A stretch of 7,340 bases of DNA from Candidatus Saccharibacteria bacterium UBA949 (GTDB lineage Bacteria; Patescibacteriota; Saccharimonadia; Saccharimonadales; Saccharimonadaceae), in contig DBCV01000011.1 of assembly GCA_002293245.1 (NCBI GenBank), positions 747 to 8,086 on the forward strand. Direction: 5' to 3'. Below are positions 1 to 5,161 of this stretch, piece by piece (positions within the stretch are counted from its first letter, which is position 1; each line of letters opens with the position of its first letter). Under the pieces are notes generated by a model that saw only the letters and a list, made by a program, of their open reading frames with translations, was not told the DNA's origin and did no database searches. Position numbers and translations under genes: made by a program.

Positions 1-59
1 GTAAAAACTACAACTCTGGCGATAAACTGATGGGGGAAGTGCGGGTGGAGCAGATGATG
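1..59. other. Left-edge stretch with no supportable gene
   Basis: I see no convincing coding region here. One + strand frame closes with TGA at 28-30 and could be the tail of a gene lying to the left, but only nine codons are visible. The other open frame runs on into the regulator gene in the wrong frame and looks like a shadow. Confidence 0.3.
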
Positions 60-94
60 TATACTTGTATAAAAAAATGTGATACACTTGTATC
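60..94 (+). promoter_or_regulatory. Twin palindromic operator-like sites before the regulator gene
   Basis: Two inverted repeats lie just upstream of the regulator start: TATACTTGTATA (60-71) and GATACACTTGTATC (81-94). Both contain CTTGTAT, and their centres are 22 bp apart, about two helical turns, so one protein could bind both on one face of the DNA. A weak -10-like TACACT (83-88) lies inside the second site, nine bases before the ATG at 98. There is no Shine-Dalgarno sequence, so the transcript may be leaderless or nearly so. Autoregulation by the winged-helix protein encoded downstream is the natural inference; binding is not shown. Confidence 0.5.
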
Positions 95-97
95 AAG

Positions 98-715
98 ATG
101 GATAAAAAAAGTGAACCGCAAACACAATTTGAGAAACTTTTCGGCAGCAAGACGCGCGCGAAATTACTCAAGCTTTTTTTTAATGACCCAGATAAATCCT
201 ATTATGTGCGCGAAATATCGCGAGAAATAAACGAACAAATTAACTCCGTTCGGCGCGAATTAAAAAATCTAGAGGAACTAGGCTTGATTAAGGGCGGGGA
301 ACAGAACAATAAAATATACTTCAGCGCCAACAAACTGTATAAATTTTGTGATGCCTTCGTAGAAATCTTTACCAACCGTCCCGGTAGTAGCGCCGCCGGC
401 AAATCGCGCACGAGTTGGTGGGAGTTAACACTCAAACCCATTCGGCCTCTGGTCCGCGCTTTACTGGTCGTAAGCCGAGTCAGGATGGGGGATCCGGGCA
501 TTGATCTTCTCATCGTAGGTGACAATTCTGGCGGGCAGTTGACGGAATGGGCAGCTTCAGTTGAAAAGCGCCAGGGCAGGGAGCTGAAATATGTTATAAT
601 GACTGCAGAAGATTTTCGCTACCGGGCCAATGTGAAAGATAAATTCATGAGCGATATTTTGGACAGTGGCCCTATGGTCGTGATTGATGATGAAAAAGTT
701 CTGGCTAAAAGATAA
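98..715 (+). CDS. Winged-helix transcriptional regulator with a degenerate nucleotidyltransferase-like C-terminus
   Basis: This 205-residue protein is probably a DNA-binding regulator. Residues about 10-80 form a winged helix-turn-helix: KTRAKLLKLFF opens the first helix, YYVREISREI and INSVRRELKNLEELGLI supply the recognition-helix region, and the following KIYFSANK hairpin is the wing. Residues about 125-205 resemble the nucleotidyltransferase-like domain often fused to such helices (GIDLLIVGD, then GRELKYVIMTAEDF and a short C-terminal DSGPMVVIDD strand). The Gly-Ser catalytic motif of active nucleotidyltransferases is missing and only one aspartate of the usual pair is evident, so I infer a sensing or structural role. 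The start at 98 has no Shine-Dalgarno and sits directly after the second palindrome. The MBL-fold gene begins 14 bases downstream, so the two are probably co-transcribed. Ligand and targets are unknown. Confidence 0.82.
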   Translation: MDKKSEPQTQFEKLFGSKTRAKLLKLFFNDPDKSYYVREISREINEQINSVRRELKNLEELGLIKGGEQNNKIYFSANKLYKFCDAFVEIFTNRPGSSAAGKSRTSWWELTLKPIRPLVRALLVVSRVRMGDPGIDLLIVGDNSGGQLTEWAASVEKRQGRELKYVIMTAEDFRYRANVKDKFMSDILDSGPMVVIDDEKVLAKR

Positions 716-729
716 AGGAGACACTAAAA

Positions 730-1368
730 ATGTTTGAGATTGAGTACAAGGGCGGAAACGCAGTGGAATTGGCAACAAAAAACGTGACAATAGTTTTTGA
801 CCCCAAACGGTCGCTCGTTGGTTTACGAGATATAATTGTGAACGGTGGTGTAGAAGTTGGCACGGAAAAACGCTTCCTGACCGGTGCGCCAGAGTACAAA
901 CTTAACATAGACGGGCCGGGCGAATACGAGGTCTCCGATGTAGCAATTTCCGGATTTCAGATTTCTCGCCAATTGGACGATCCCAGCAAATCGATAGCCG
1001 AAGGTACTTTTTACACAGTTGACGTTGACGGTACCCGTGTTGCAGTCCTTGGAAATATCGAGAATAGCTTGAGCGAAGAGCAACTAGACGAGCTGGGAGC
1101 TGTTCACATTCTGGTCATACCCGTTGGAGGCAACGGCTATTCGCCCGATGCCGAGATAGCAGCCAACCTAGTTAAGGCAATTGAGCCCAAAATCGTGATT
1201 CCAGTGAGTTATGCTGACTCATCCTTGAACTATGAAGTGCCCCAGGATTCGGTGGACCTTTTTGTCCAAGCTATCAAAGCGCCAGTCAAAGAGGAAAGTA
1301 AGCTGAAGGTAAAAAATGGTCTCCTACCGGAGAGCCTAGAGATCTGGAAGTTAAAGTTGAGCATATAA
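730..1368 (+). CDS. MBL-fold protein lacking metal ligands (UlaG/Lactamase_B_3-like)
   Basis: This 212-residue protein has the outline of the small metallo-beta-lactamase-fold family near UlaG: an N-terminal strand pair (IEYKGGNAVEL, then VTIVFDPK at about 19-26), the family signature DGPGEYEV (61-68) followed by AISGF, a central VAVLGNIEN, and IPVGGNGYSPDAEIA (130-144) leading to PKIVIPVSY (153-161). The metal-binding residues are gone: the first-strand GH motif reads GGN, there is no HxHxDH, the His-x-Gly-Asp segment reads VLGN, and the late PxHY reads PVSY. By family knowledge this cannot hold the usual dinuclear zinc site, so it is probably a non-catalytic member. AAGGAG lies nine bases before the ATG. 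It is second in an operon with the winged-helix regulator and may be its partner, though that is inference. A hairpin follows the stop directly. Confidence 0.8.
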   Translation: MFEIEYKGGNAVELATKNVTIVFDPKRSLVGLRDIIVNGGVEVGTEKRFLTGAPEYKLNIDGPGEYEVSDVAISGFQISRQLDDPSKSIAEGTFYTVDVDGTRVAVLGNIENSLSEEQLDELGAVHILVIPVGGNGYSPDAEIAANLVKAIEPKIVIPVSYADSSLNYEVPQDSVDLFVQAIKAPVKEESKLKVKNGLLPESLEIWKLKLSI

Positions 1369-1407
1369 TGGATGCTGGCGCCCAGTAAACCGGGCGCTAG
1401 CAATCCA
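1369..1407. terminator. Hairpin between convergent MBL gene and rpmB
   Basis: A 15-bp stem starts immediately after the MBL-fold stop codon: TGGAT plus GCTGGCGCCC (1369-1383) pairs with GGGCGCTAGC and ATCCA (1392-1407), with one G-U pair and one bulged A, around the 8-base loop AGTAAACC. It lies between two convergent genes and can fold on either strand. Neither side has a clear run of T, so it may block readthrough or protect 3' ends rather than act as a textbook intrinsic terminator. Confidence 0.65.
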
Positions 1408-1423
1408 GACAAAAGCCTAAGAA

Positions 1424-1645
1424 TTATGCCGCAACGGCAGCCTTCTTCGTCTCGTTTTTGAGCAAGCCCTTTTTCCGCAAGGTGCGGATAGCCGCTGTAC
1501 TCAAATTAGCCTGGACCTTCTTGCCATTTATCACCAGTGTTTTCTTCTGAATGTTTGGCTTAAACGTCCGTTTTGTGCGGCGTAGCGAAAAGCTCACATT
1601 ATTGCCGCTCATCTTGGTTTTTCCAGTTAATTCGCAAATTGCCAT
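1424..1645 (-). CDS. rpmB: Large-subunit ribosomal protein bL28
   Basis: The 73-residue product is recognisable as bL28, a small basic protein of the 50S subunit. The N-terminus MAICELTGK followed by GNNVSFSLRRTKRTFKPN is the family pattern (CxxTGK, then GNNVSH-like and the KRxFxPN core). The middle has KKTLVINGKKVQANLSTAAIRTLRKKGL, matching the conserved C-terminal segment. The length is within the usual 60-80. The frame ends in an Ala/Lys-rich tail (ETKKAAVAA). A purine-rich AAAGGCGAG stands a few bases before the ATG. It is a single gene, divergent from the M50 protease gene and convergent with the MBL-fold gene. Confidence 0.95.
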   Translation of the reverse strand: MAICELTGKTKMSGNNVSFSLRRTKRTFKPNIQKKTLVINGKKVQANLSTAAIRTLRKKGLLKNETKKAAVAA

Positions 1646-1658
1646 TTTATCTCGCCTT

Positions 1659-1690
1659 TATATATCTTTTTTACTAATAACTAGAGTCCA
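1659..1690 (-). promoter_or_regulatory. Possible rpmB promoter
   Basis: On the - strand a TATATA-type -10 (1659-1664) has an upstream TGGACT (1685-1690), four of six matches to TTGACA, at a rather long spacing of 18-20 depending on the hexamer chosen. It would give a very short leader before rpmB. The assignment is weak because this stretch is AT-rich. Confidence 0.35.
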
Positions 1691-1739
1691 TTTTACCCGA
1701 AGAGTTAGCAAAAGTCAAGCGCGCCCATGGGTTAAAATA

Positions 1740-1748
1740 TGCTATAAT
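1740..1748 (+). promoter_or_regulatory. Extended -10 promoter of the M50 protease gene, probably leaderless
   Basis: The sequence TGCTATAAT is a perfect extended -10 (TGn plus TATAAT at 1743-1748). No good -35 is visible, as expected of extended -10 promoters. Only six bases separate the hexamer from the ATG at 1755, so transcription should start at or within one base of the start codon. There is no Shine-Dalgarno, which supports a leaderless mRNA. Confidence 0.72.
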
Positions 1749-1754
1749 GGATAA

Positions 1755-2381
1755 ATGGTTGAACTGACGCAGATTTTGATAGCTTTGGGCGTTATTTTGA
1801 TATCGATGACACTGCATGAAATGGCCCATGGCTGGGTAGCATATGCACTTGGTGATATGACACCAAAAGCACAAGGTCGTCTAACCCCCAACCCTCTCAA
1901 ACATATTGATCCGGTCATGTCGCTGGCATTACCACTTTTGCTGGCAATTTCCGGCGGCCCCATATTTGGAGGAGCTAAACCGGTTCAAATTAACACATTA
2001 AAGCTAAAAGGCGGTGAATACGGTTTTGCCCTAGTCGCCATCGCTGGACCGCTCACTAATTTGGTCTTGGCGTACCTATCTTTTGTGCTATGGTATGTAA
2101 TTAACCCGTCTGGTGATATAATCAACCAAATCTTCGCTGCCTTTGTGCAAATTAACCTAGGCTTCTTTATCTTTAACTTGATCCCAATTCCGCCCCTGGA
2201 TGGTTCGCGCGTTTTGTATGCGCTAGCCCCAGAATTCATCAAACGGTTTATGGCAAAGATTGAACAGATGGGGATGTTCTTGGTCTTGATCTTAGTTATC
2301 CTATTCCAGCCGGTCCTCTCTAGCTTCATGTACACAGCTATGAGATTTTTTATCGACCTGTTCTCCAAACTTGTGGTATAA
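1755..2381 (+). CDS. Site-2-protease-like M50 membrane metallopeptidase
   Basis: This 208-residue membrane protein belongs to the short, PDZ-less branch of the M50 (site-2 protease) zinc peptidases, which cleave within the bilayer. The HExxH motif is intact (HEMAH, 21-25) in the first hydrophobic segment, and the third zinc ligand lies in NLIPIPPLDGSR (Asp149). Family landmarks in order are GRLTPNPLKHIDP (41-53), GGAKPV (72-77) and AGPLTNL (97-103). Hydrophobic segments near residues 7-20, 54-66, 91-116, 126-145 and 168-190 indicate about five or six membrane spans. No PDZ domain is present, unlike RseP. The substrate is unknown; family members process membrane-anchored regulators or signal-peptide remnants. 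It begins at a leaderless-type promoter and its 3' end overlaps the promoter of the structured RNA that follows. Confidence 0.9.
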   Translation: MVELTQILIALGVILISMTLHEMAHGWVAYALGDMTPKAQGRLTPNPLKHIDPVMSLALPLLLAISGGPIFGGAKPVQINTLKLKGGEYGFALVAIAGPLTNLVLAYLSFVLWYVINPSGDIINQIFAAFVQINLGFFIFNLIPIPPLDGSRVLYALAPEFIKRFMAKIEQMGMFLVLILVILFQPVLSSFMYTAMRFFIDLFSKLVV

Positions 2382-2382
2382 T
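2353..2382 (+). promoter_or_regulatory. Promoter for the structured RNA, inside the 3' end of the M50 gene
   Basis: A perfect TATAAT (2377-2382) preceded by TGG (extended -10) overlaps the TAA stop of the protease gene. TCGACC at 2353-2358 is a four-of-six -35 with an 18-base spacer. Transcription would begin near 2389, exactly where the rod-like RNA helix starts. Confidence 0.68.
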
Positions 2383-2388
2383 GAGGGC

Positions 2389-2535
2389 ATCCTGGGGGTG
2401 AGGTGTAAGTAATTTTCCTTAATACTACATTTTTGGGATCTCGAGATGGCGTCACTGTGGTGACGAAATAAGAGAGATAACCCACCTGTTTTTTAAGGCA
2501 GGGGAAATTGCTGCATTGCGCCCCTCGGGATTTTT
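2389..2535 (+). ncRNA. ssrS: Candidate 6S RNA (or structured leader of the Nudix/RNase HI gene)
   Basis: The stretch folds as a long rod. Bases 2389-2418 (starting ATCCTGGGGG, ending GTAATTTTCC) pair with 2502-2531 (GGGAAATTGC through CCCCTCGGGAT) over nearly 30 pairs, with G-U pairs and small bulges. Above lies a large open bubble whose 3' side holds a small CCTG/CAGG hairpin (2485-2502). The top is a stem GGG-ATCTC (2435-2442) with GAGAT-CCC (2474-2483), capped by CGTCAC-TGTG-GTGACG (2450-2465). Closing stem, central bubble and apical hairpin in about 147 bases are the architecture of 6S RNA, the RNA polymerase decoy, though this is at the short end. It has its own promoter and ends in a five-T run. 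The Shine-Dalgarno of the next gene follows at once, so a cis-acting leader is the alternative. Identification rests on fold, not on sequence recognition. Confidence 0.55.
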
Positions 2536-2547
2536 GGAGGTTTATCT

Positions 2548-3501
2548 ATGAGACAAAGAGTGCGCGTAGTTGCTATTGTAAAAAACCAAGCGGGCGAGGT
2601 GCTGCTCCTACGTCGCAAGCGAAATGACCAGGTTGATATCGGCGTCCCGCAAGGTTTTTTGCGGGACTTTGAATTGCCCAACAGCCGAATCGAATTCGGC
2701 GAACAGCCAGAAGACGCTTTGATGAGAGTTATTGAGGACGACATCGGCATCAAAGTGAAGGATTTCCATCTGTTAGACGCGGCATCGTTTATCGACCCCC
2801 AATACGGGGAGGATGTAGCGAACATCTACCTGATTTTTGAAATACGTTTGGCGGTTGCTGGCGCTGATAGCAAAGTGAATATCGGGTTGAATAACCGCAA
2901 ATACATTGAGTATCACTTCGTCAATTTCAGCCCGACAAATCCGAGCACGCAAAATCCAGGTCCGGACAATCTCGTTCCAGCAACAGAGCTGAGAATTGAA
3001 GAGTGGGCGAAGTTTGTTCTCGAAATCGCTTATGTTTTGAGGAAGAATGGCCCGGTAAGCTCTCCTTACGCGCCAGAAGACTTGTCAAGAGGCATGGACG
3101 TGGAGGTATATGTGGACGGTGCATCAAAAGGCAATCCCGGGCCTAGTGCGACTGGTTATGTGCTAATTTCGCCCACGGAAGGTGAAATTGAGCGTGGTGG
3201 TGCCTCAATCGGCCTTGGAAACAGCACAGAGGCCGAATACGAGGCTATAAAACGTGGGGTTGCCCGAGCTTCGCAACTGGGGTACAAACGAGTGCGAATC
3301 AAATCGGATGCGCTAACAATTGTAAAGCAAATTCAGGGTTCGAGCATGGTCAAAGACCGGCGATTTTGGCGCATCTATGCCGAAATCGAACGCATGACGG
3401 ATGCCTTTGATAGTTTCGAGATTGTCTATATACCGCGGGAGTTGAATGCTGTCGCCGATGCAGAAGCTGGCAAAGCACTGGACGAAGCAAATCAGATGTG
3501 A
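2548..3501 (+). CDS. Nudix-like domain fused to ribonuclease HI
   Basis: This 317-residue fusion has two parts. Residues 1 to about 150 are a Nudix-fold domain (VRVVAIVKNQAGEVLLLRRKR, then LPNSRIEFGEQPEDAL). The Nudix box (46-68) is damaged: the first Gly is Ser46, the Glu of RE is Val61, and the EE pair is Asp64-Asp65, so hydrolase activity is doubtful. Residues 183-317 are RNase HI, which degrades the RNA strand of RNA:DNA hybrids. All four catalytic acids are present: Asp190 (YVDGASKGNPGP), Glu230 (TEAEYEAI), Asp254 (KSDA) and Asp304 (NAVADAEAG). GGAGG stands seven bases before the ATG. Met183 (ATG at 3094) falls exactly at the domain border and could be an internal start, but its Shine-Dalgarno is weak. 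The gene directly follows the structured RNA, and rnpB begins about 15 bases after its stop. The RNase HI call is firm; the role of the front domain is unknown. Confidence 0.9.
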   Translation: MRQRVRVVAIVKNQAGEVLLLRRKRNDQVDIGVPQGFLRDFELPNSRIEFGEQPEDALMRVIEDDIGIKVKDFHLLDAASFIDPQYGEDVANIYLIFEIRLAVAGADSKVNIGLNNRKYIEYHFVNFSPTNPSTQNPGPDNLVPATELRIEEWAKFVLEIAYVLRKNGPVSSPYAPEDLSRGMDVEVYVDGASKGNPGPSATGYVLISPTEGEIERGGASIGLGNSTEAEYEAIKRGVARASQLGYKRVRIKSDALTIVKQIQGSSMVKDRRFWRIYAEIERMTDAFDSFEIVYIPRELNAVADAEAGKALDEANQM

Positions 3502-3507
3502 TACAAT
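3479..3507 (+). promoter_or_regulatory. rnpB promoter overlapping the end of the RNase HI gene
   Basis: TGGACG (3479-3484, four of six -35 matches) and TACAAT (3502-3507, five of six -10 matches) are separated by 17 bases. The -35 is inside the coding region and the -10 starts immediately after its TGA. Transcription would begin near 3514, just before helix P1 of RNase P RNA. Confidence 0.68.
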
Positions 3508-3515
3508 ACCTTCAT

Positions 3516-3878
3516 GCTTGTCGAAAGCGATTACTGGCGCTAGCCCTTGGGCTAGGCGCGAGAGGAAAGTCCGGGCAGCAAAGGATACGGCAGTGGCTAA
3601 CGGCCACCAGGGGCGACCCTAGGGAAAGTGCCGCAGAAACTAGACTACCGACTCTGGTCGGAAAAGGTGAAAAGAGTGGGGTAAGAGCCCACAGTTGGCT
3701 TTGGCGACAAAGTCAAGAGGTAAACCCTGCCGGCTGCAAGGAGAACTACATGAATATGGCTATCCGCCAGTAGTTCGATCACCGCTGGAGCATGTTGGCA
3801 ACATCATGCCTAGATAGATAATCGCAATAGAGTATGACTAATATCATGCTTGAACAGAACCCGGCTTATCCGACAAGC
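3516..3878 (+). ncRNA. rnpB: RNase P RNA
   Basis: This is the catalytic RNA of RNase P, which trims tRNA 5' leaders. The universal core segment GAGGAAAGTCCGGGC is at 3562-3576, and its partner ACAGAACCCGGCTTAT, which closes the long-range P4 pairing, is at 3854-3869. The ends are set by the P1 helix, GCTTGTCG (3516-3523) with CGACAAGC (3871-3878). GGTAAACCCTGCC in the middle matches the P15-region segment that contacts the tRNA CCA end. The length, about 365 bases, is typical of the common bacterial A type. The mature ends may lie a few bases outside. Any open reading frames across this stretch are spurious. Confidence 0.97.
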
Positions 3879-3884
3879 CCATAC

Positions 3885-3920
3885 AGAAGCCCGCCTTTAC
3901 CGAAGGGGAGACGGGTTTCT
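3885..3920. terminator. Bidirectional terminator between rnpB and rplT
   Basis: AGAAGCCCG (3885-3893) pairs with CGGGTTTCT (3912-3920), with a small inner CCTT/AAGG stem. On the + strand it is followed by TTATATAT and ends rnpB. The same hairpin lies 17 bases past the rplT stop on the other strand and can end the infC operon. Confidence 0.78.
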
Positions 3921-3936
3921 TTATATATCGCACAAT

Positions 3937-4272
3937 TTAGGCTTTTACGATTGCTGAGAAAGCTGCCGGCTCGTTTACGGCCAGTTCGGCCAGAATTTTT
4001 CGGTCAAGCTCTACATTCTTTTTCTTAAGATTACTCAATAATTGACTGTAAGAAACCCCGTTTTCTCTGGCGGCATTATTGATGCGAGTAATCCACAGAG
4101 AGCGCAAATCACGCTTCTTATTCCTGCGATCACGGTAAGCATAGCGCAGGGATTTGATGACTCCCTGTTTGCCCAAGCGAAAAGACCGCCGGCGATAATG
4201 CTGCATTCCTTTTGCTGCGTTTAATATCTTCTTGTGCTTGTTCCTTGCTGGAACACCTCGTTTAACTCTCAT
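3937..4272 (-). CDS. rplT: Large-subunit ribosomal protein bL20
   Basis: bL20 is a 23S rRNA-binding protein needed early in 50S assembly. The true start is the ATG at 4272, giving [17 protein letters not shown]; a longer open frame upstream adds 21 residues that are not bL20-like. GGAG stands seven bases before this ATG. The family core follows: [31 protein letters not shown], split here by no insertion, then [40 protein letters not shown]. At 111 residues it is slightly shorter than the usual ~118, with the shortfall at the C-terminus. It is last in the infC-rpmI-rplT operon, 70 bases after rpmI. In other bacteria bL20 represses its own operon by binding mRNA. Confidence 0.96.
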   Translation of the reverse strand: MRVKRGVPARNKHKKILNAAKGMQHYRRRSFRLGKQGVIKSLRYAYRDRRNKKRDLRSLWITRINNAARENGVSYSQLLSNLKKKNVELDRKILAELAVNEPAAFSAIVKA

Positions 4273-4311
4273 ACTCCAACTCCTGATCTTAATTTCATAT
4301 TTAGTTTGCCA

Positions 4312-4332
4312 GCACTCCACGCTTCCGAGTGC
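4312..4332 (-). promoter_or_regulatory. Hairpin in the rpmI-rplT spacer
   Basis: In the mRNA sense, GCACTC and GAGTGC (4332-4327 and 4317-4312) form a 6-bp stem with a 9-base loop, inside an otherwise non-coding 70-base spacer. The two neighbouring gaps in the operon are much tighter (13 bases between infC and rpmI). It could be a processing site, a weak attenuator or part of a bL20 target; its sequence resembles no leader I can name. Confidence 0.35.
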
Positions 4333-4342
4333 CAATATGACG

Positions 4343-4540
4343 TTATTTCAACGCCAGAGCCCGTCGCATATTCTCGGCCGTTTTGCCCGTTATTTCCGCA
4401 GAGGTATGCATATTCCGCTTGCGCCCCTTACTTTTTTTGCTCAAAAAGTGGTTGCCAAAAGCCCGACCACGCAACAACTTGCCGCTTGCCGTCACTTTAA
4501 TCCGCTTTGCAGCGCTTTTATTAGTTTTCATTTTAGGCAT
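4343..4540 (-). CDS. rpmI: Large-subunit ribosomal protein bL35
   Basis: The 65-residue basic protein matches bL35 end to end: [21 protein letters not shown], here in two blocks, is the family N-terminus, followed by [14 protein letters not shown] and the short C-terminal helix ending RRALALK. It is a 50S protein with no known enzymatic role. It is the middle gene of the conserved infC-rpmI-rplT operon. The start has GGAG ten bases upstream, overlapping the end of infC; the distance is at the long end of normal. Confidence 0.96.
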   Translation of the reverse strand: MPKMKTNKSAAKRIKVTASGKLLRGRAFGNHFLSKKSKGRKRNMHTSAEITGKTAENMRRALALK

Positions 4541-4553
4541 TTTATGATTTCTC

Positions 4554-5060
4554 CTACTTTTTCCTTATCCCCACGCTCAAGTTCCTACCGGCAAACACAG
4601 GTTTGCCCTCCAAGACAGCGGTTTCGCCTAGCATACCAGCGATCCTGTCCAGCATGACATTCCCCAGCTCCTTATGAGCCATCTCTCGTCCGCGGAACAC
4701 AATCATCAGCTTGACTCGATCGCCATCATCGAGAAACTCATTGATTTTTCTGATTTTAATCTTGAGGTCATTTTCCCCAATTTTCAACCCAAGCCGTATC
4801 TGTTTTAATTCACTCGTCTTCGCATTCTTTTTCGCTTTGGCCTGCTCCTTCATCTTTTGGTATTGATACTTGCCCCAATCGATGATCTTAACGACAGGCG
4901 GATTCGCAGTAGGCGAGATCTCAACGAGATCTACTCCGGCCTCTGCTGCCATTCGCCTGGCAGCTTCACTACTCATAACACCCAGCTGACCGCCATCAGT
5001 ACCAACGACACGAACCTTATCCCACCTAATTTCTTCGTTTATACGCGTACGTTTACTAAT
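4554..5060 (-). CDS. infC: Translation initiation factor IF-3, with ATT start codon
   Basis: IF-3 binds the 30S subunit, keeps it apart from 50S and checks start codons. The family is clear: [19 protein letters not shown] at the N-domain, then [24 protein letters not shown], the lysine-rich linker ([13 protein letters not shown]), and the C-domain with [20 protein letters not shown]. The first ATG in frame (4976) would delete some 28 conserved residues. Between it and the upstream in-frame TAA (5078-5076) there is no ATG, GTG or TTG. ATT at 5060-5058 begins a perfect N-terminus (M)[11 protein letters not shown], with AAAGGG six bases before it; the product is then 168 residues, normal for IF-3. 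ATC just upstream is less likely. Rare starts such as AUU in infC are known from E. coli, where IF-3 represses its own translation through them. First gene of its operon. Confidence 0.93.
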   Translation of the reverse strand: MSKRTRINEEIRWDKVRVVGTDGGQLGVMSSEAARRMAAEAGVDLVEISPTANPPVVKIIDWGKYQYQKMKEQAKAKKNAKTSELKQIRLGLKIGENDLKIKIRKINEFLDDGDRVKLMIVFRGREMAHKELGNVMLDRIAGMLGETAVLEGKPVFAGRNLSVGIRKK

Positions 5061-5110
5061 GATTGTCCCTTTCCGTTAGAGAAAACTTAAACTTAACTTT
5101 GGTTCTGCCT

Positions 5111-5116
5111 ATTATA
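5111..5116 (-). promoter_or_regulatory. -10 element of the infC operon promoter
   Basis: A perfect TATAAT is present on the - strand, with transcription expected near 5104, giving a leader of about 44 bases before the ATT start. A TTGCAT lies 20 bases further upstream, too far for a standard -35, so that element is uncertain. The promoter lies in the 101-base gap after comM, so the operon need not depend on comM transcription. Confidence 0.6.
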
Positions 5117-5161
5117 CTATCAAATAACAGCGAAAAATGCAAGGGCTCTGGTTAGATTTTC

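Noticed and set aside
30..230. A 66-codon + strand open frame
   Set aside because: It overlaps the regulator in another frame and lacks family features; the regulator reads as a proper winged-helix protein.
3498..3773. A 91-codon open frame after the RNase HI gene
   Set aside because: It lies entirely in RNase P RNA, whose conserved segments explain the sequence.
4273..4335. Upstream extension of rplT to an earlier ATG
   Set aside because: The added residues do not resemble bL20, whereas the ATG at 4272 has its own Shine-Dalgarno and gives the exact family N-terminus.
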